From NCBI GenBank assembly GCA_023213395.1, contig CM041465.1, forward strand, positions 78,561,741 through 78,625,740: 64,000 nucleotides of DNA. Direction: 5' to 3'. This stretch comes from Cycas panzhihuaensis. Taxonomy: Eukaryota > Cycadophyta. The notes beneath the pieces were generated by a model. That model was not told the origin of the DNA, did not search any database, and worked only from the letters and a program-made list of their open reading frames with translations. The translations under genes were made by a program, and so were the position numbers. This document shows positions 42,521 to 53,579 of the stretch, piece after piece (positions within the stretch are counted from its first letter, which is position 1; each line of letters opens with the position of its first letter).

Positions 42521-42890
42521 CTCAAGTGATCAGCTAAACTACAGCAGTTGTATGCCAGGGACTACAAGCTATTGTGATAGTCTTCAAACCCCTCAAATAT
42601 TTGACCCATTTTAATCTGAGTCACCAGCATGTTCTAATATGTCCTCTACATTACAACTTTAGATTTTGTCCTCTATTCTCAGATCTATGCGTGCCATTCT
42701 CCATCTGCCATTACGGATGCCTTTTTTTCCTTGATGGTCTTCAGCACAGATCTCACCAAGCGCACGCCGTGTGGACGGCACGTCTTCCCTAGATCACAGC
42801 GTAGATCTACATGTAAATTCAGTGCAAACGTGGTGGTGATAGAGGATGGTTGCGCAGCGACAACGCGCCCTTCGTTTTCTACTTTCAAAT
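42521..42890. other. Right end of the non-retroelement insert in C4
   Basis: GC content rises around 42680-42880, with overlapping frames on both strands (42574-42792 plus, 42685-42888 minus) and no recognised domain. By composition it belongs to the captured segment rather than to the AT-rich leader that begins at about 42890. Confidence 0.35.
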
Positions 42891-44578
42891 ATTTTTAACT
42901 TTTATTTTATTTTATTTTATTTTTACAAAGTTTAAAAAATATTAAATTAAAATTCATATAGTTTCAAATCCATTTTTAAACCCTAGCCTTCTCACTCTCT
43001 TAGCCCCCGGTCAACTTCATTTCATGTGACAATAACTTACCTTTAAAAGGGGTTAACAAACTTTTATTTTTAAAAAAATTCTTTTTATTTTTTTAATTTT
43101 TATCTCATATAGGATAATTGACATTTTTTTACTATAACTTTTCACTGGGTCATTGGTTTTTGACAAAACTAGTTTCATTGCGTCAGAAATTTTTCGTAAA
43201 TTGATTTTAACTGGTCATATGACCCATTTGGACTTGATTTGACCTCATTTTAGTTAATTTAAAGTTAATCAGTCCTTTTTTTTTACATTTTTAAACTTTT
43301 TACAAAATTATTTTTTCAACTGATTATATTTTACTACTGGGAGATTATTTTATGTCTAGATCTATTATATAGTAATCTTTTATCATCAAACTTAATTACC
43401 AACTATTTATTTTAATTTTTAGAATTTATTTTGATCATTATTTTAATCATCGAAAATGGCATTTTAGTGGTTTTCAGTCTTTTTCTTAACATTTTACCAT
43501 AAAAGTACTAGTTATCATTTTCATTATAACTTTTCTATTTTGTATCAGAATTTAGTTTCGTTGGGAAGCTAACTCACTTCTCTTCGAACTGATATAATTT
43601 TTTATATGTTTTAACGTATTTTTACTGATTTTCAAATCGATCAGATTTGAGGTACTTAATAGCCTCTAATTTATCATTATTTCATATTTTTATATATTAT
43701 TTCTCAAATCTTTTCAATTGAAAAGATATTAAGTATCACTCTAAGATATATTTGATCATTTTGCATCATTCTATAAAGTTTTATTAATATTTTTATAGGA
43801 TTTTGAACTCCCTGCTCCTATTAGGCCTCAAAAAGAGGTTTATAACTTTGGTTCATCGAAACTTGACTTGTGAGAACCCGTTTTCAAAACGGTTAGTTCC
43901 ATTGAATACATATTTCATTGATCTTTATATTGGTGAAGTTTCATTTTATTCTGACATCATTTAATATACTTTTGAAGCTGCCAAATTTGAGGTTATCCTT
44001 TAAACCTTTCTTTTAAGAAGTACAATATTTTTTGTTCAAAAATTTCTTCATATTCTTTATATTTCAAAGTGAGAATATACATATACATTTCTATTTTAGC
44101 ATTATATATTATTATCAAGGCTAAGGATTTATTGCATTAAGAGTTTACATTTATTCATTTGAATAATCAAAAGGTTAAGGATTATTCTTTTTATCATCAA
44201 AGTTACATTTTCGATTTGTATTGCTAAAAGGATCTTTATTACATTCAAATTTACTCTTATATTCATTTTATTTCAAAGTTTATTTGAAAGACATACTTAT
44301 TAAAAAGCCTTTTTTGAAAGGATCATTTCCTTATTGTGCTTAGTTAATTGACTTTTTAAAGGGTATTACATCTCCTTCAAAAATTTTATCTGAAATCATA
44401 TATGTTTATTGGTGTATTATATTTCTTTTGAAGAGTATATTTGACATCATACAAGTTTAGTCATTTATTGACTCTTTTGATTTGATAAAAGCATATTTTT
44501 ATGTACTAAAGTTTCTTTCATAAAATAGTACAATTTTCTATATTTGGTTGACAAAATTTTTCACTATAGCACAAGACT
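42891..44578 (+). other. C4 leader, 3' part, homologous to C3 leader
   Basis: AT-rich and non-coding. 42900-43270 matches 38450-38758, and about 43470-44560 matches 45776-47000. An example is CCCGTTTTCAAAACGGTTAG near 43890, equal to CCCGTTCTCAAAACGGTCAG near 46180. That short block contains an inverted pair (CCGTTTTC-AAAACGG) that could form a hairpin. Confidence 0.65.
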
Positions 44579-44827
44579 ATGCAAGACTATTTTATTAAAT
44601 ATGATTTTCTGAAATATTTGCAATATGAATGTGATCTCAATATTAAAGAAAATTTTAGAAAGTATAATGAAGTTTTAGGTTTATTATTTTGCACTATAAA
44701 TGATGATGTTTTTTCTAGAGTTTCCGAATTAACTACTTCTAAATCTATATGGGATGTATTGATTTTTACTTATGGGGAAGATACCCTCCATGTATTTGAT
44801 AATATTTTTGATGATCATGTGAGATAG
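44579..44827 (+). pseudogene. gag: C4 gag remnant
   Basis: An 82-codon frame with LGLLFCTINDDVFSRVSEL and SKSIWDVLIFTYGEDTL. This corresponds to the C3 Gag block LALIFCTQQDHVFLRVSES, KEAWDTLQLIYE, the conserved central part of Copia Gag. The N-terminal Trp-rich start and the zinc knuckle are absent. It is followed by non-gag sequence up to the polypurine tract. Confidence 0.75.
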
Positions 44828-45237
44828 GTAACAGAACACGTGATAATGACAACACCTATAAAGATTCAGATCAAATACAGGACCAACTTGCTACACAAAT
44901 ACCTGATCCTCCATTTGAGGGGGAGAATGAATCTCATGATATGACAGAAAAGAGACCTGATAATATGACAATTGTTCACAGCATAAAGACTACAAAAGAC
45001 AAAGTTTAAATTCAAAGTTTTCTTAATATTCTAGTTGACAAAGTCAAAATGATAATTATTCATTTTTGTACAAATCAAACATCATTTATTTATAATTTTT
45101 TTACATCACTCTATGGTAAAGAGACATATGTTGCAAGAAGGTTGAAACAAGTTGATAAAGATCAGATTTTTAAAGTTTTTTTCAAATACAAGTTCCATAA
45201 GTTCAAAGAGAAGATACAAGTGTTTGTGATGACCATT
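44828..45237 (+). other. Remnant between C4 gag and polypurine tract
   Basis: About 410 bp replacing the whole of pol. It begins with polar Asp/Thr-rich sequence that may be an inter-domain linker and contains a second purine tract GAGGGGGAGAATGA near 44918-44931, very like the terminal one. The frame 45049-45288 has no recognised domain. Confidence 0.45.
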
Positions 45238-45248
45238 AAGGGGGAGAA
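45238..45248 (+). promoter_or_regulatory. C4 polypurine tract
   Basis: AAGGGGGAGAA directly before the 3' LTR start TGTTGGGG; the standard plus-strand primer of Copia elements. Confidence 0.9.
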
Positions 45249-45645
45249 TGTTGGGGTTAATTGTCATCACCCCACTTCCACCTTCTAACTAGGGGAGCAC
45301 ACCTCATCATCTTCAATTTACACATGTGGGTGCTTAACATGTGTAGGTAAGTTAATGTTAATTTGAGTTAAGTTTACTTTAAGTTAAGTTTATATTATTT
45401 TATTGTAATTTAAATTTCAGAGGTTGAGGAGTTTCCTTTCTCCCCCAAAATTATAAATATTGAGGGGTATGCAACCCTGGTGTCTCTAGACACTGCCCAT
45501 AATAGGAAATTTGTATTACTCTTCTTAACAACATGGATTGAATACAATGAGTTTTCTTGATTATGCAACAATAATGTATTGAAGTATTGATATATTGAAG
45601 ATTATTCTATTTTCTGTCTTATTCTCCTACATTCTATTTTTAACA
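45249..45645 (+). repeat. C4 3' LTR, also the left LTR of a following partial unit
   Basis: 397 bp, close match to 38759-39153. TATA box TATAAATA at 45452-45459. Unusually it is followed directly by a primer-site array, so it also acts as a 5' LTR in arrangement, as in tandem elements sharing an LTR. Confidence 0.93.
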
Positions 45646-45647
45646 TT

Positions 45648-45770
45648 TGGTATTAGAGCTACTTGGGGCTACATTATTTTTCTACCATTTAGTATCAGAG
45701 CTACTTGGGGCTACATTATTTTTTCTATCATTTAGTATCAGAGCTACTTGGGGCTACATTATTTTTCCAT
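45648..45770 (+). promoter_or_regulatory. Second tandem primer-binding site array (three copies)
   Basis: TGGTATTAGAGC at 45648 and TAGTATCAGAGC at 45690 and 45733, in 42-43-bp units with GCTACTTGGGGCTACATTAT. It is homologous to the 39156-39293 array. Each copy has a point change from the canonical site. Confidence 0.92.
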
Positions 45771-47162
45771 TAACGCCTTCTTTTAGATTATTAACATAAA
45801 GAGTACTTGCTACTATTTTCATTATAACTTTTCTGTTTCACATCAGAATTTAGATCCGACAATTTCATTGGGAAGCTGACTCACTCCTTTTCGAACTGGC
45901 AATGTTATTTATAAACTTTAAAGTGTTCTTGTAAATTTTTAAAACCATTAAATTGAGGTATATAACAGCTTCTAATTTGTCATTATTACATATTTTTATA
46001 TATTATTTCACCAGTTTATTAACTAAAAAGTATATTAAGTAGCTCTTTACACTGCATTTTATCATTTTACATTGTTCTGTAAAGTTTTTATTATTTTTTT
46101 ATAATCTTTTGAGCCCCAGGCTTCCGTGAAGCCTTAAAAATAGGACCACATCCTTTGTATATTAAAATCTTAACTTACAGGAACCCGTTCTCAAAACGGT
46201 CAGTTCTGTTGAACAGATATTTCATAGATATTCAAATTGGTATAATTTCACCTTAATTTGATACTATTTAGTATAATTTTGAAGCTAATCAACTTGAGTA
46301 TTTAAGATATCCCAATAGGCTTGTTATCTTAACCTTTTTTAAGAAGTTCTTTATTTTATTTCTTATTGATCACTTATAATACATGTTTGAGGCTTTTATT
46401 TAACTTTCATATAGCTTCTTTTAAGCTGATTTGTAACAAAAATTAATCATATACATTTAAAGCAAGTGATAAGCCAAGTGGTCCTATAACTTAAAACAAG
46501 TACAATTTATTTTTTTTGGAAGTTTCTTCTTCATTTTTACCTTTTTAAAGTGAAAATATACATATATATTTTAGATTTTCAGCATTATATATCTTTATTA
46601 AGACAAAAAAATTTCTTACATTGGTAAAAAAATCATTTTCTTGCTCAAGTTTGTGTTTGTTCATTTGCAAAATCAATAGCTTAAGAATTCTTTATTTTCT
46701 TCATCTTCAAAAGTTTTATTTCTGATCTGCATAGTTTAAAAGATCTTAGTTACTTTCTAAATTTACTCATATAATCATTATATTTTAAAGTATATCTAAA
46801 ATTATACCTTATAAATTCATTAATTTATTCTAAAGGCATACATTTATTGAAAGTTTTTTTTCCATTCATCATTGTTAAAAAGTTCATTTACTTGTTGCAC
46901 TTATAAAATTGAATCTAATTGGTAGTACTCTTTCCTTTCCAAAGGCATCTTTCATTTTTTTAAGGGAATTACATTTTTCTTTTGAAAATGTGATTGCTTG
47001 TATATTTATTTCAAAGAGTTTATTATTTATTCCATCTTATTTAGAGGTTATTAATTTTTTAATTCAAGTTATTTTCTTATTTGCATAAAAATAATCTTTT
47101 AAACCCTAAGTAAGACTATAATAATAATTTATTTATTTTTCATATTAAAAAGAATAATCTCA
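45771..47162 (+). other. C3 leader resumed after C4
   Basis: AT-rich, non-coding, homologous to C4 leader from about 43470 on. The about 200 bp equivalent to 43270-43470 are missing at the C4 junction, so the insertion was accompanied or followed by a deletion. Confidence 0.6.
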
Positions 47163-47640
47163 AATTGAACCATCCTCTTTTTCCAACATTATAAGAGGAA
47201 CGGTTATGACTCTTGAAGTTACCACCCCACATACACTAATCGGCTTACTCATATTAGATGAGGACAACCATTAGCTATCAGGTGTATTCGGTAGCAGGCT
47301 GAACTACAGAACCTATTCCTTTTATCATGTTTGGAGACCAAGGCTAGACATGGAGAGAGTGAGTGCCTTGGTTTGAGAACCTTCACCGCTAGATCTGTCG
47401 CTAGGCATTAGTCTAGCGCTGGTGGACCAACAACTCAGAGAGATGTCAAAACCTTCTTAGCAGCCTACGTACTGAGGTATATAGAGCCTAGCGCTCACAT
47501 ACCAGTATATTGGGTCCCTAGTTTGCCATCTGTAGGTAAGTGCCACTAAATAGGATACTAATCGAAACTTACCCTAAGATAAACTTAAACTTAGAGCCTA
47601 ATAGCCTTAATAGGTACTAATTCACTTATTTAAAACTTTA
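47163..47640 (+). promoter_or_regulatory. Conserved leader block upstream of C3 gag
   Basis: Less AT-rich than its surroundings. 47440-47640 aligns with C5 (58400-58180, minus) and C2 (about 30860-30690, minus) in the same position before gag. Shared words in order: CCTTCTTAG, TACGTA-TGAGG-ATATAGA, AGTATATT-GGTCC, TAAGTGCCACT, AACTTAGAGCCTAA. It contains no conserved ORF, so an RNA role (packaging, dimerisation or translation) is a reasonable guess. Confidence 0.6.
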
Positions 47641-47782
47641 GAAAAAACCTTGGGTTATACTTGAAAGCAAATTGTACACTTAAAACCTTTTTTTTTAATT
47701 CAAATTCAAGTCCTTTTTTATAGTCACATTCAACTTTTGAAATCTCATTTGTAACATTTGATCAAAAAAATCTTAGTTCAAG

Positions 47783-48430
47783 ATGACATTTAGCTTTAGA
47801 AACATAATTATCCCAAATTTTGATAAAAATAATTTCCTCAATTGGAGTAGGATGATGAGACCCATTCTCATAGCTAACGACATGTGGAAAATTGTAAAGA
47901 CAGGTTACAATGAACTAGGACCAAATCTATCTAATGCAGATAAAGTTACCTACAAGGAGAATGTCAAAAAGGAAAACAAAGCCTTAGCCCTCATCTTTTG
48001 TACACAACAAGATCATGTGTTCCTAAGAGTTAGTGAATCAGTTAAGTCTAAAGAAGCTTGGGACACCTTACAGTTGATATATGAAAGAGTAGCCTCCTCT
48101 AAATTATAGAACTTGAAGAGCAAGTTTACAAATTTATGTATGATGCCCAATGAATCAGTAACAGAATTTATGACCAAAGTCCAAGATATTGTAAACCAAA
48201 TGAGGTCACTTGGAGATACCCTAACTGAACAAAGGGTAGTTGAAAGGATCCTTAGATGTGTTTGAGATATAAGACATTTTGAAATGGTGGCTACTAGTAT
48301 CAATGTATCAAATGATCTAAGTACTCTTAAAGTAGAATAACTTAGTGTCATGCTTATATCCATAGAAGAGCAACAAAGTGAAAATGAATCACTAGAACAT
48401 GCATTTTCTATAAAGGCCCACATTTAATCC
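47783..48430 (+). pseudogene. gag: C3 gag, N-terminal and central part
   Basis: Starts with ATG at 47783. Residues 1-108 include NFDKNNFLNWSRMMRPIL and LALIFCTQQDHVFLRVSES, KEAWDTLQLIYE, the UBN2-type Gag of Copia elements. A TAG at about 48107 ends the frame, but the same frame can be read on to about 48430 (for example NESVTEFMTKVQDIVNQMRS) with two more stops. Gag forms the cytoplasmic particle that carries RNA and enzymes. Confidence 0.88.
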
Positions 48431-49358
48431 AACTCCCAAGTAGAGACCTCAAGGCAAAAGGAATCTCCTCTAAGGAGAAAAGGTGGAAATCCTCGAAAAG
48501 ATACTAGATAAGATTCTCCACGATACCAAGCCCTTAACTAAAGGAGGCAAGGAGGACCCCAACAACATGAAGATCCTCTAAGAAATACCAATGAAAATAG
48601 ACAATTTAATAATCATCCTTGTTGTGAATTGTCAAGAGAATTCTCAATCTTTAAGGACAAATCAGCCATATCGTGACAACAGACTAAGAGACAACCATCC
48701 TCAATCTTATGAGGAAAGGGGGAGATCTTTCAATATTGATCATTCTCATCCAAGAAGTAGAAGCCTAAGTTATGGAAAAAGAGATCCATTGTATTGTACT
48801 TATTACCATAGAAGTGGTCACACTAAAGATAAATATTTTTCAAAATATGGACCACCATCTAGAGGACATGCTTCAAATTCATCTGAATCAAAGGTTAATA
48901 ACAGGTTATTTTTATCTAGTTTTTCTTCTAAGGAAGAAGACGATGATAGCTGGTATATCAATTCAGATTGCTCAACCCACATGACCCACAAAGAACATTT
49001 ATTTCAAACCTTGAATAAAAACAAAAAATGGTCAATCATGTTTGGAGACAATACCTCCCATGAATCAGTTGAAAAATATAACATAGCTTTGATGACTGAT
49101 ATTGACAAATATAGACACGTAGATGATGTCTTATATATCCCTACCCTAAGAAAGAACTTGCTATTAGTAGGACAGATGATGGGACAAAATTACAATGTGA
49201 TTTTTAACAATGATGAATGTGTTATCAAAGATAGGAGGAAAAATAAAGCTATTCTTGCCAAAGGTAAAATGAGTAAGGATCGTTTATTTAAGCTTATCCT
49301 CACTCCTTCAAATACCTATACCCTTAGAATCTCAACTACCGTGGATAGAGATGTGTGA
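48431..49358 (+). pseudogene. C3 Gag zinc region, protease and GAG-pre-integrase
   Basis: Frame 48591-49358. A basic Arg/Ser-rich linker is followed by the zinc knuckle CTYYHRSGHTKDKY, with Cys-to-Tyr changes at two positions. Next is the protease loop SWYINSDCSTHMT, where the usual DSG is NSD and the catalytic Asp is lost. Then come VLYIPTLRKNLLLVGQM and CVIKDRR of the pre-integrase domain. It is closely related to C5 in this region (SRSLS, LFLSSF and CSTH blocks are shared). Confidence 0.88.
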
Positions 49359-50222
49359 CATAGATGGTTTGGTCATCTTAACTACAACAACTTGGCTCTT
49401 ATGAAAAGGTTGGATATGGTTAATGGTTTATCACATATTGATGTCAATAAAAAGTTATATGATGGATGCCTTCTTAGTAAACAACATAGAAAAAGTTTTC
49501 CAGATTTTAGCCATCGAGCATCTACCCCTCTTCAACTGGTATACACAGACATTTGAGGACCGATGACTACCCCCTCCTTTGTAGGTGCAAAATATTTTAT
49601 CACATTTATTAATGACTTCACAAGGAAGACATGAGTTTTCTTTCTAAGATATAAATTAGATGCTTTCAACCACTTTGCTGACTTTAAAACCTTTGTTGAG
49701 CGACAAAGTGGATATCACATCCTTTCTCTAAGATCATATGATAGGGGAGAGTTTACATCTAATGCTTTTAAGGACTATCGTATCCACCATGTGATCATGA
49801 GACAATTCACCAACCCTTACACCCCACAACAAAATGGTGTAGCAGAAAGAAAGAATCGAACTATCGTTGAAATGACAAGATATATGCTTAAGGATAAGAA
49901 CTTGGGCCATGAATTTTGAGCTGAAGTGGTTTATATAGCCATCTACTTACTCAATAGATATTCCACCAAAGCACTTAGGTGGAAAACTCTAGAAGAAGCA
50001 TGGACTGGTTATAAACTAAGAATATATCATCTTAGGGTATTTGGATGTCTAGCATATGCTCATATTCTTGATTAAAGAAGAACTAAGTTAGATGACCATA
50101 GTATCAAATGTATCTTTATTGGCTATAGTGAATCTTCTAAATCCAACAAAGTCTATGATCCAAAATCAAGAAAAGTTATGGTGAGTAGAGATATCAAGCT
50201 TCAGGAAGACACCTACTACTAA
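49359..50222 (+). pseudogene. pol: C3 integrase
   Basis: In frame with scattered stops: HRWFGHLNYNNLAL (zinc start), LQLVYTDI (first catalytic Asp), FINDFTRKT, RSYDRGEF where the second catalytic Asp is Tyr, then YTPQQNGVAERKNRTI with the third acid intact. The C-terminal part holds VFGCLAYAH and FIGYSESSK, SRKVMVSRDI. Two TGG codons have become TGA (for example in EFWAEVV near 49919). Confidence 0.87.
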
Positions 50223-51240
50223 GATAATCAAGAAAAGAAGAAGGAGATTTCCATTAAATTTGACATATCCAGTAAGTCCAAATATGTGCCTCCTATGTGG
50301 AGAGGTGTCCAAGAACCAACTAGGGAGGGAACTTCATCTCAACCTCCATCACAACAGCTACCCAAATAGGTTCATCGTAATCATGACTTGGGAAATATAT
50401 TGGATAATAATAGGAGATCCACATACTCATATAGGGTTAACTTTTCCCTAATGAGAAAGGTACTCGAAATTCATGAGCCTCAAACCTTTGATAAGGCTAA
50501 TCAACATGAATGTTAGCAGAAAGCCATGGAAGAGGAATATAAGTCTATTACTAAGAATGATACATGGAAACTCGTGGACTTACCACCAAAGAAGAAAGTT
50601 ATTGGCACAAAATGGGTCTATAATACCAAGTTCCACTCAGATGGCTCCATCGACAAATACAAAGCTAGATTGGTTGTAAAAGGATATGCCCAAAAAGAAG
50701 GCATAGACTATATAGAAACATTTGCCCCTATCACTAGGATGGAATCTATTCGAATGATGATGAGTTTAGCCACCCAAATGAGTTGGAAAGTTTATCAAAT
50801 GGATGTGAAAAGTGCTTTCTTAAATAGAGATATTAAAGAAGACATCCATGTCGCTCAACCCCTCGATTTTGAAGTCAAGGGGGAAGAAAACAAAGTGTAC
50901 AAGTTAAAAAATACACTATATAGTCTAAAACAAGCACCAGGGCTTAGTATTCCCACATAGACAAGTATTTTAGAGATCAAGGGTTTGAGAGATCTTAAGC
51001 AGATCCAAACTTATACACTCAAATCAAAGGAAGTTTAATCTTGATAGTAGGTCTTTATGTGGATGACCTAGTTTATACTAGAAATGACTCCCATCTTTTA
51101 CTTCAATTTAAAGATGCCATGTATAAGGAATTTGAGATGATAGACTTAGGCCTCATGCATTACTTCCTATGATTGAAAGTCTGGTAGGACAAATAGGGAA
51201 TTTTCATCTCTCAACATAAATATACATTGGATCTATTACA
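50223..51240 (+). pseudogene. pol: C3 reverse transcriptase
   Basis: The frame 50526-50960 encodes AMEEEYKSITKNDTWKLVDL, IGTKWVYNTKFHSDGSIDK, KARLVVKGYAQKEGIDY, MDVKSAFLNRDI and YSLKQAP, the Copia RT fingers and palm. After a frame break near 50945, LYVDDLVYTRND (about 51056-51090) keeps the catalytic YVDD, followed by MIDLGLMHYF. Stops replace W or Q (WL/Q codons) near 50517, 51171 and 51186. Confidence 0.88.
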
Positions 51241-52001
51241 AAGATTTCGAATGATAGATTACAAACCATTGACAATCCCAGCAGAAACTAGAATCAAACT
51301 ATCTAAGATAGATGATTCGACTTCGATTGATCTAACTCTCTATAGATAACTCATTGGTAGTCTAATATATTTGACATCTACTCAACTAGATATAACACAC
51401 TCAGTCAGTGTTATGTCCAGGTTCATATAGGATCTAAAGGCCTCCCATTGGCAAGCTGCCAAGAGAATCCTTAGATACCTTAAAGGGACTCCAGACTTTG
51501 GGTTATATCACAAAGCCATGTCTAAATTTTAATTGATTGGCTACACAGATTCAAATTGGGCAGGTGATGTTGATTATAAAAAGTCTACAATGGGTTATGT
51601 ATTCAGTATGGGATCAGCAATAGTAGCTTGGAGTACAAAGAAGCAAAATAGTGATTTCTTATCCACAACCGAAGCAGAGTATAAAGCAGTAGTTGCAGGA
51701 GCTTATGAATCAATATGGATAAGAAGACTTTTACAAGATTTTCATAATAGACAACAAAGTCTCACTCGAATTTGGTGTGATAATTAAAACACTATCCAAA
51801 TGGCCAAAAATTCGGTATTCCATGGTAGAACAAAACATATTGAGACTTAACACCACTTCGAGAACTTGTACAAGTAGACAAGATCGAGTTAGCTTATTGT
51901 AGCATCGAAGATCAGACAGTAGATATTTTTACAAAGGCTTTGGGAAAGATCAAATTCCAGAAATTTAGAAAAGATTTGGGAGTCGTCCACATTGGGCTTA
52001 T
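51241..52001 (+). pseudogene. pol: C3 RNase H
   Basis: The frame 51533-51787 gives YTDSNWAGDVDYKKSTMGY, WSTKKQNSDFLSTTEAEYK and IWCDN, with the three main catalytic acids (D, E, D) present. Upstream 51241-51530 holds the RT-RNase H connection (LIGSLIYLTST-like and RILRYLKGT). Downstream, GRTKHIET and VDIFTKALGKIKFQKF finish the domain before the polypurine tract. It would remove RNA from the RNA-DNA hybrid. Confidence 0.88.
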
Positions 52002-52010
52002 GGGGGAGAA
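52002..52010 (+). promoter_or_regulatory. C3 polypurine tract
   Basis: GGGGGAGAA right before the 3' LTR start TGTTGGGACT. Confidence 0.92.
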
Positions 52011-52355
52011 TGTTGGGACTAACCCTAATGTTACTAAAAGAATTGTGCACCTAAGGCCCCTCAAAGCTACCTTTGAGGCCCCTAAGGCACCTAAAGCCTC
52101 CTAATAGCCACCTAGAATCAACACAACTTTATTAAAGTATGTGCATTATTTACTATTGTTATTTTTTAATATTATTTGAATTATTTATCAGCTAACGTGT
52201 ACGTCGGGTGATGGCACTTGTTGCCTCCCTAAAACTCTATTTAAGGGGCAGGAATATCTCTCTGGTGTTTTTTTATACTACCAATTTTGAAAATCACTTT
52301 ATTTACTCAAGATACACGCAATCTAATGTCCCACTCTACTCCTATGAGTCCATCA
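52011..52355 (+). repeat. C3 3' LTR
   Basis: 345 bp, matches 36093-36438 with point differences; ends GTCCATCA and is followed by the CATTC target duplication. TATA-like TATTTAAG at 52238-52245. Confidence 0.94.
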
Positions 52356-52360
52356 CATTC

Positions 52361-53577
52361 CACTTAATCTTTGGGTTGTTGATTATTATATGCCCTGGTT
52401 CTTTTGGAGGTTGTGAGGTCTACTTCCCTTGGTTCCTTCACTTTCCACCTTGCTCAACTCTTAGGCCATTGATCTAAGTGCCATGGCAGAGCAAGAGCCT
52501 CCTCGTTAGGCCCTAAATCCCATTCTCACTTAGGTACATAGGTTTCCTCCTCTTGGGGATCTTTACAATCCCTAACAAACTTTATTAGAGAAATTAGAAA
52601 GAGCACATAAGTTATGCAATGTTGATCCTAACTATGAGAACCCAATCAATTCTTCGTCCTATATTATTAGGGCTACTCAACCCATTGACACTACACTAAC
52701 ATGAGTCTAGACATGGCACTCAAGAGTCCCCTATATATTTCTCTTGTCTATTAGACCTATCTCGAGTGACTATAATCCTTCTGCTTATGAGGAGTGACCA
52801 TAAATTCAACTTATTCTAACTCCTCAAAAACACATTAAGGGGTATTCAACTTTGAGGGCCTTTTCATAGTGTCTCTTGTCTACTCCACAATCATCACCTT
52901 CATAGGTGACCCAACTTTTTAAGGGTAGCAAGTTTCCTTCCACATCTACATCCTAGCCCTAATCGAGAACCACTTCATGTGATCTTGCCCACATTCCTCC
53001 ACCTTTATTTTTCACTTCTATACCTAGTTCTATCATCGCTAGATTAGTTCCTCCTCCTCATCTTATTACCTTAACTTAACCAAGCATGGGACTCCTATTT
53101 ACATTTATGCAACTCACATTAAGTTGGATAAACCCCATAGTTGTCAAAACATCCATCGCATATTTCCAACCCATCATAACTTGGAGTGCCCTAGGGGCCA
53201 TGTCACAACCTACATAAACTATGACATGGCTATCTAGATTTGCTTACCTTCTACTAGGCTACACAACCCAACCTTGGAACTATGTGGGGATATACCTACA
53301 CATATCTTATAACCCTAATGATTACCCCTCCATTAGGGGTACCTTATGGACAAAACCTACTCCCTCATCCCTAAGCTTACGGTATAGCTCCACTCATGGA
53401 GGCATCTCATGGAGCCTAGCTAACCCGATTATTATATCCTACTACTAGCCTCCCAAACCCACCAATTTAGGTAGGGTGGTTTACCTAAGTCGCATGGTCT
53501 AACTAGGGTAACAACTCTAAACTTATCCCACCCCTCCTAATTTGGCACTCTCATAGGGAATGCTTGCATATGGAGGG
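52361..53577 (+). pseudogene. Eroded reading frame in the locus that received C3, unrecognised
   Basis: From an ATG at 52482 (MAEQEPPR) one frame can be followed to about 53447 with many stops, mostly TAG or TAA where Gln is plausible. Readable stretches include TLLEKLERAHKLCNVDPNYE and, at 53221-53447, a Ser/Tyr-rich part. The codon pattern and spacing suggest an old protein-coding sequence, perhaps an unknown retroelement gag. I cannot name it. 53448-53577 shows nothing further. Confidence 0.35.
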
Positions 53578-53579
53578 GC

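Larger units (their letters stand above)
38759..45645 (+). mobile_element. C4: non-autonomous Copia derivative nested in the C3 leader
   Basis: LTRs 38759-39153 and 45249-45645 (TGTTGG-GTTAATTGTCATCACC ... TAACA) match closely, and a polypurine tract precedes the second. Inside are a four-fold primer-site array, an AGATCTG leader array, antisense host-derived sequence (41498-42520), a long leader and a gag scrap; there is no protease, integrase, RT or RNase H. It would need enzymes in trans. No matching target duplication: the left flank is ACATG, but the right side runs into another primer-site array (45648-45770), the start of a second unit. Confidence 0.87.
36093..52355 (+). mobile_element. 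C3: Copia element carrying captured gene fragments and a nested element
   Basis: LTRs 36093-36438 and 52011-52355 match well (TGTTGGGACTAACCC ... CCATCA), flanked by the 5-bp duplication CATTC at 36088-36092 and 52356-52360. Order: 5' LTR, primer site, leader with antisense host gene scraps, insertion of C4 (38759-45645) with a trailing primer-site array, leader continued, gag (47783), protease, integrase, RT, RNase H, polypurine tract, 3' LTR. Stops and a lost protease Asp make it inactive, but long stretches of pol are still readable. Confidence 0.93.

Noticed and set aside
38754-45650. Simple target duplication for C4
   Set aside because: Left flank ACATG is not repeated after the 3' LTR, where a primer-site array follows.
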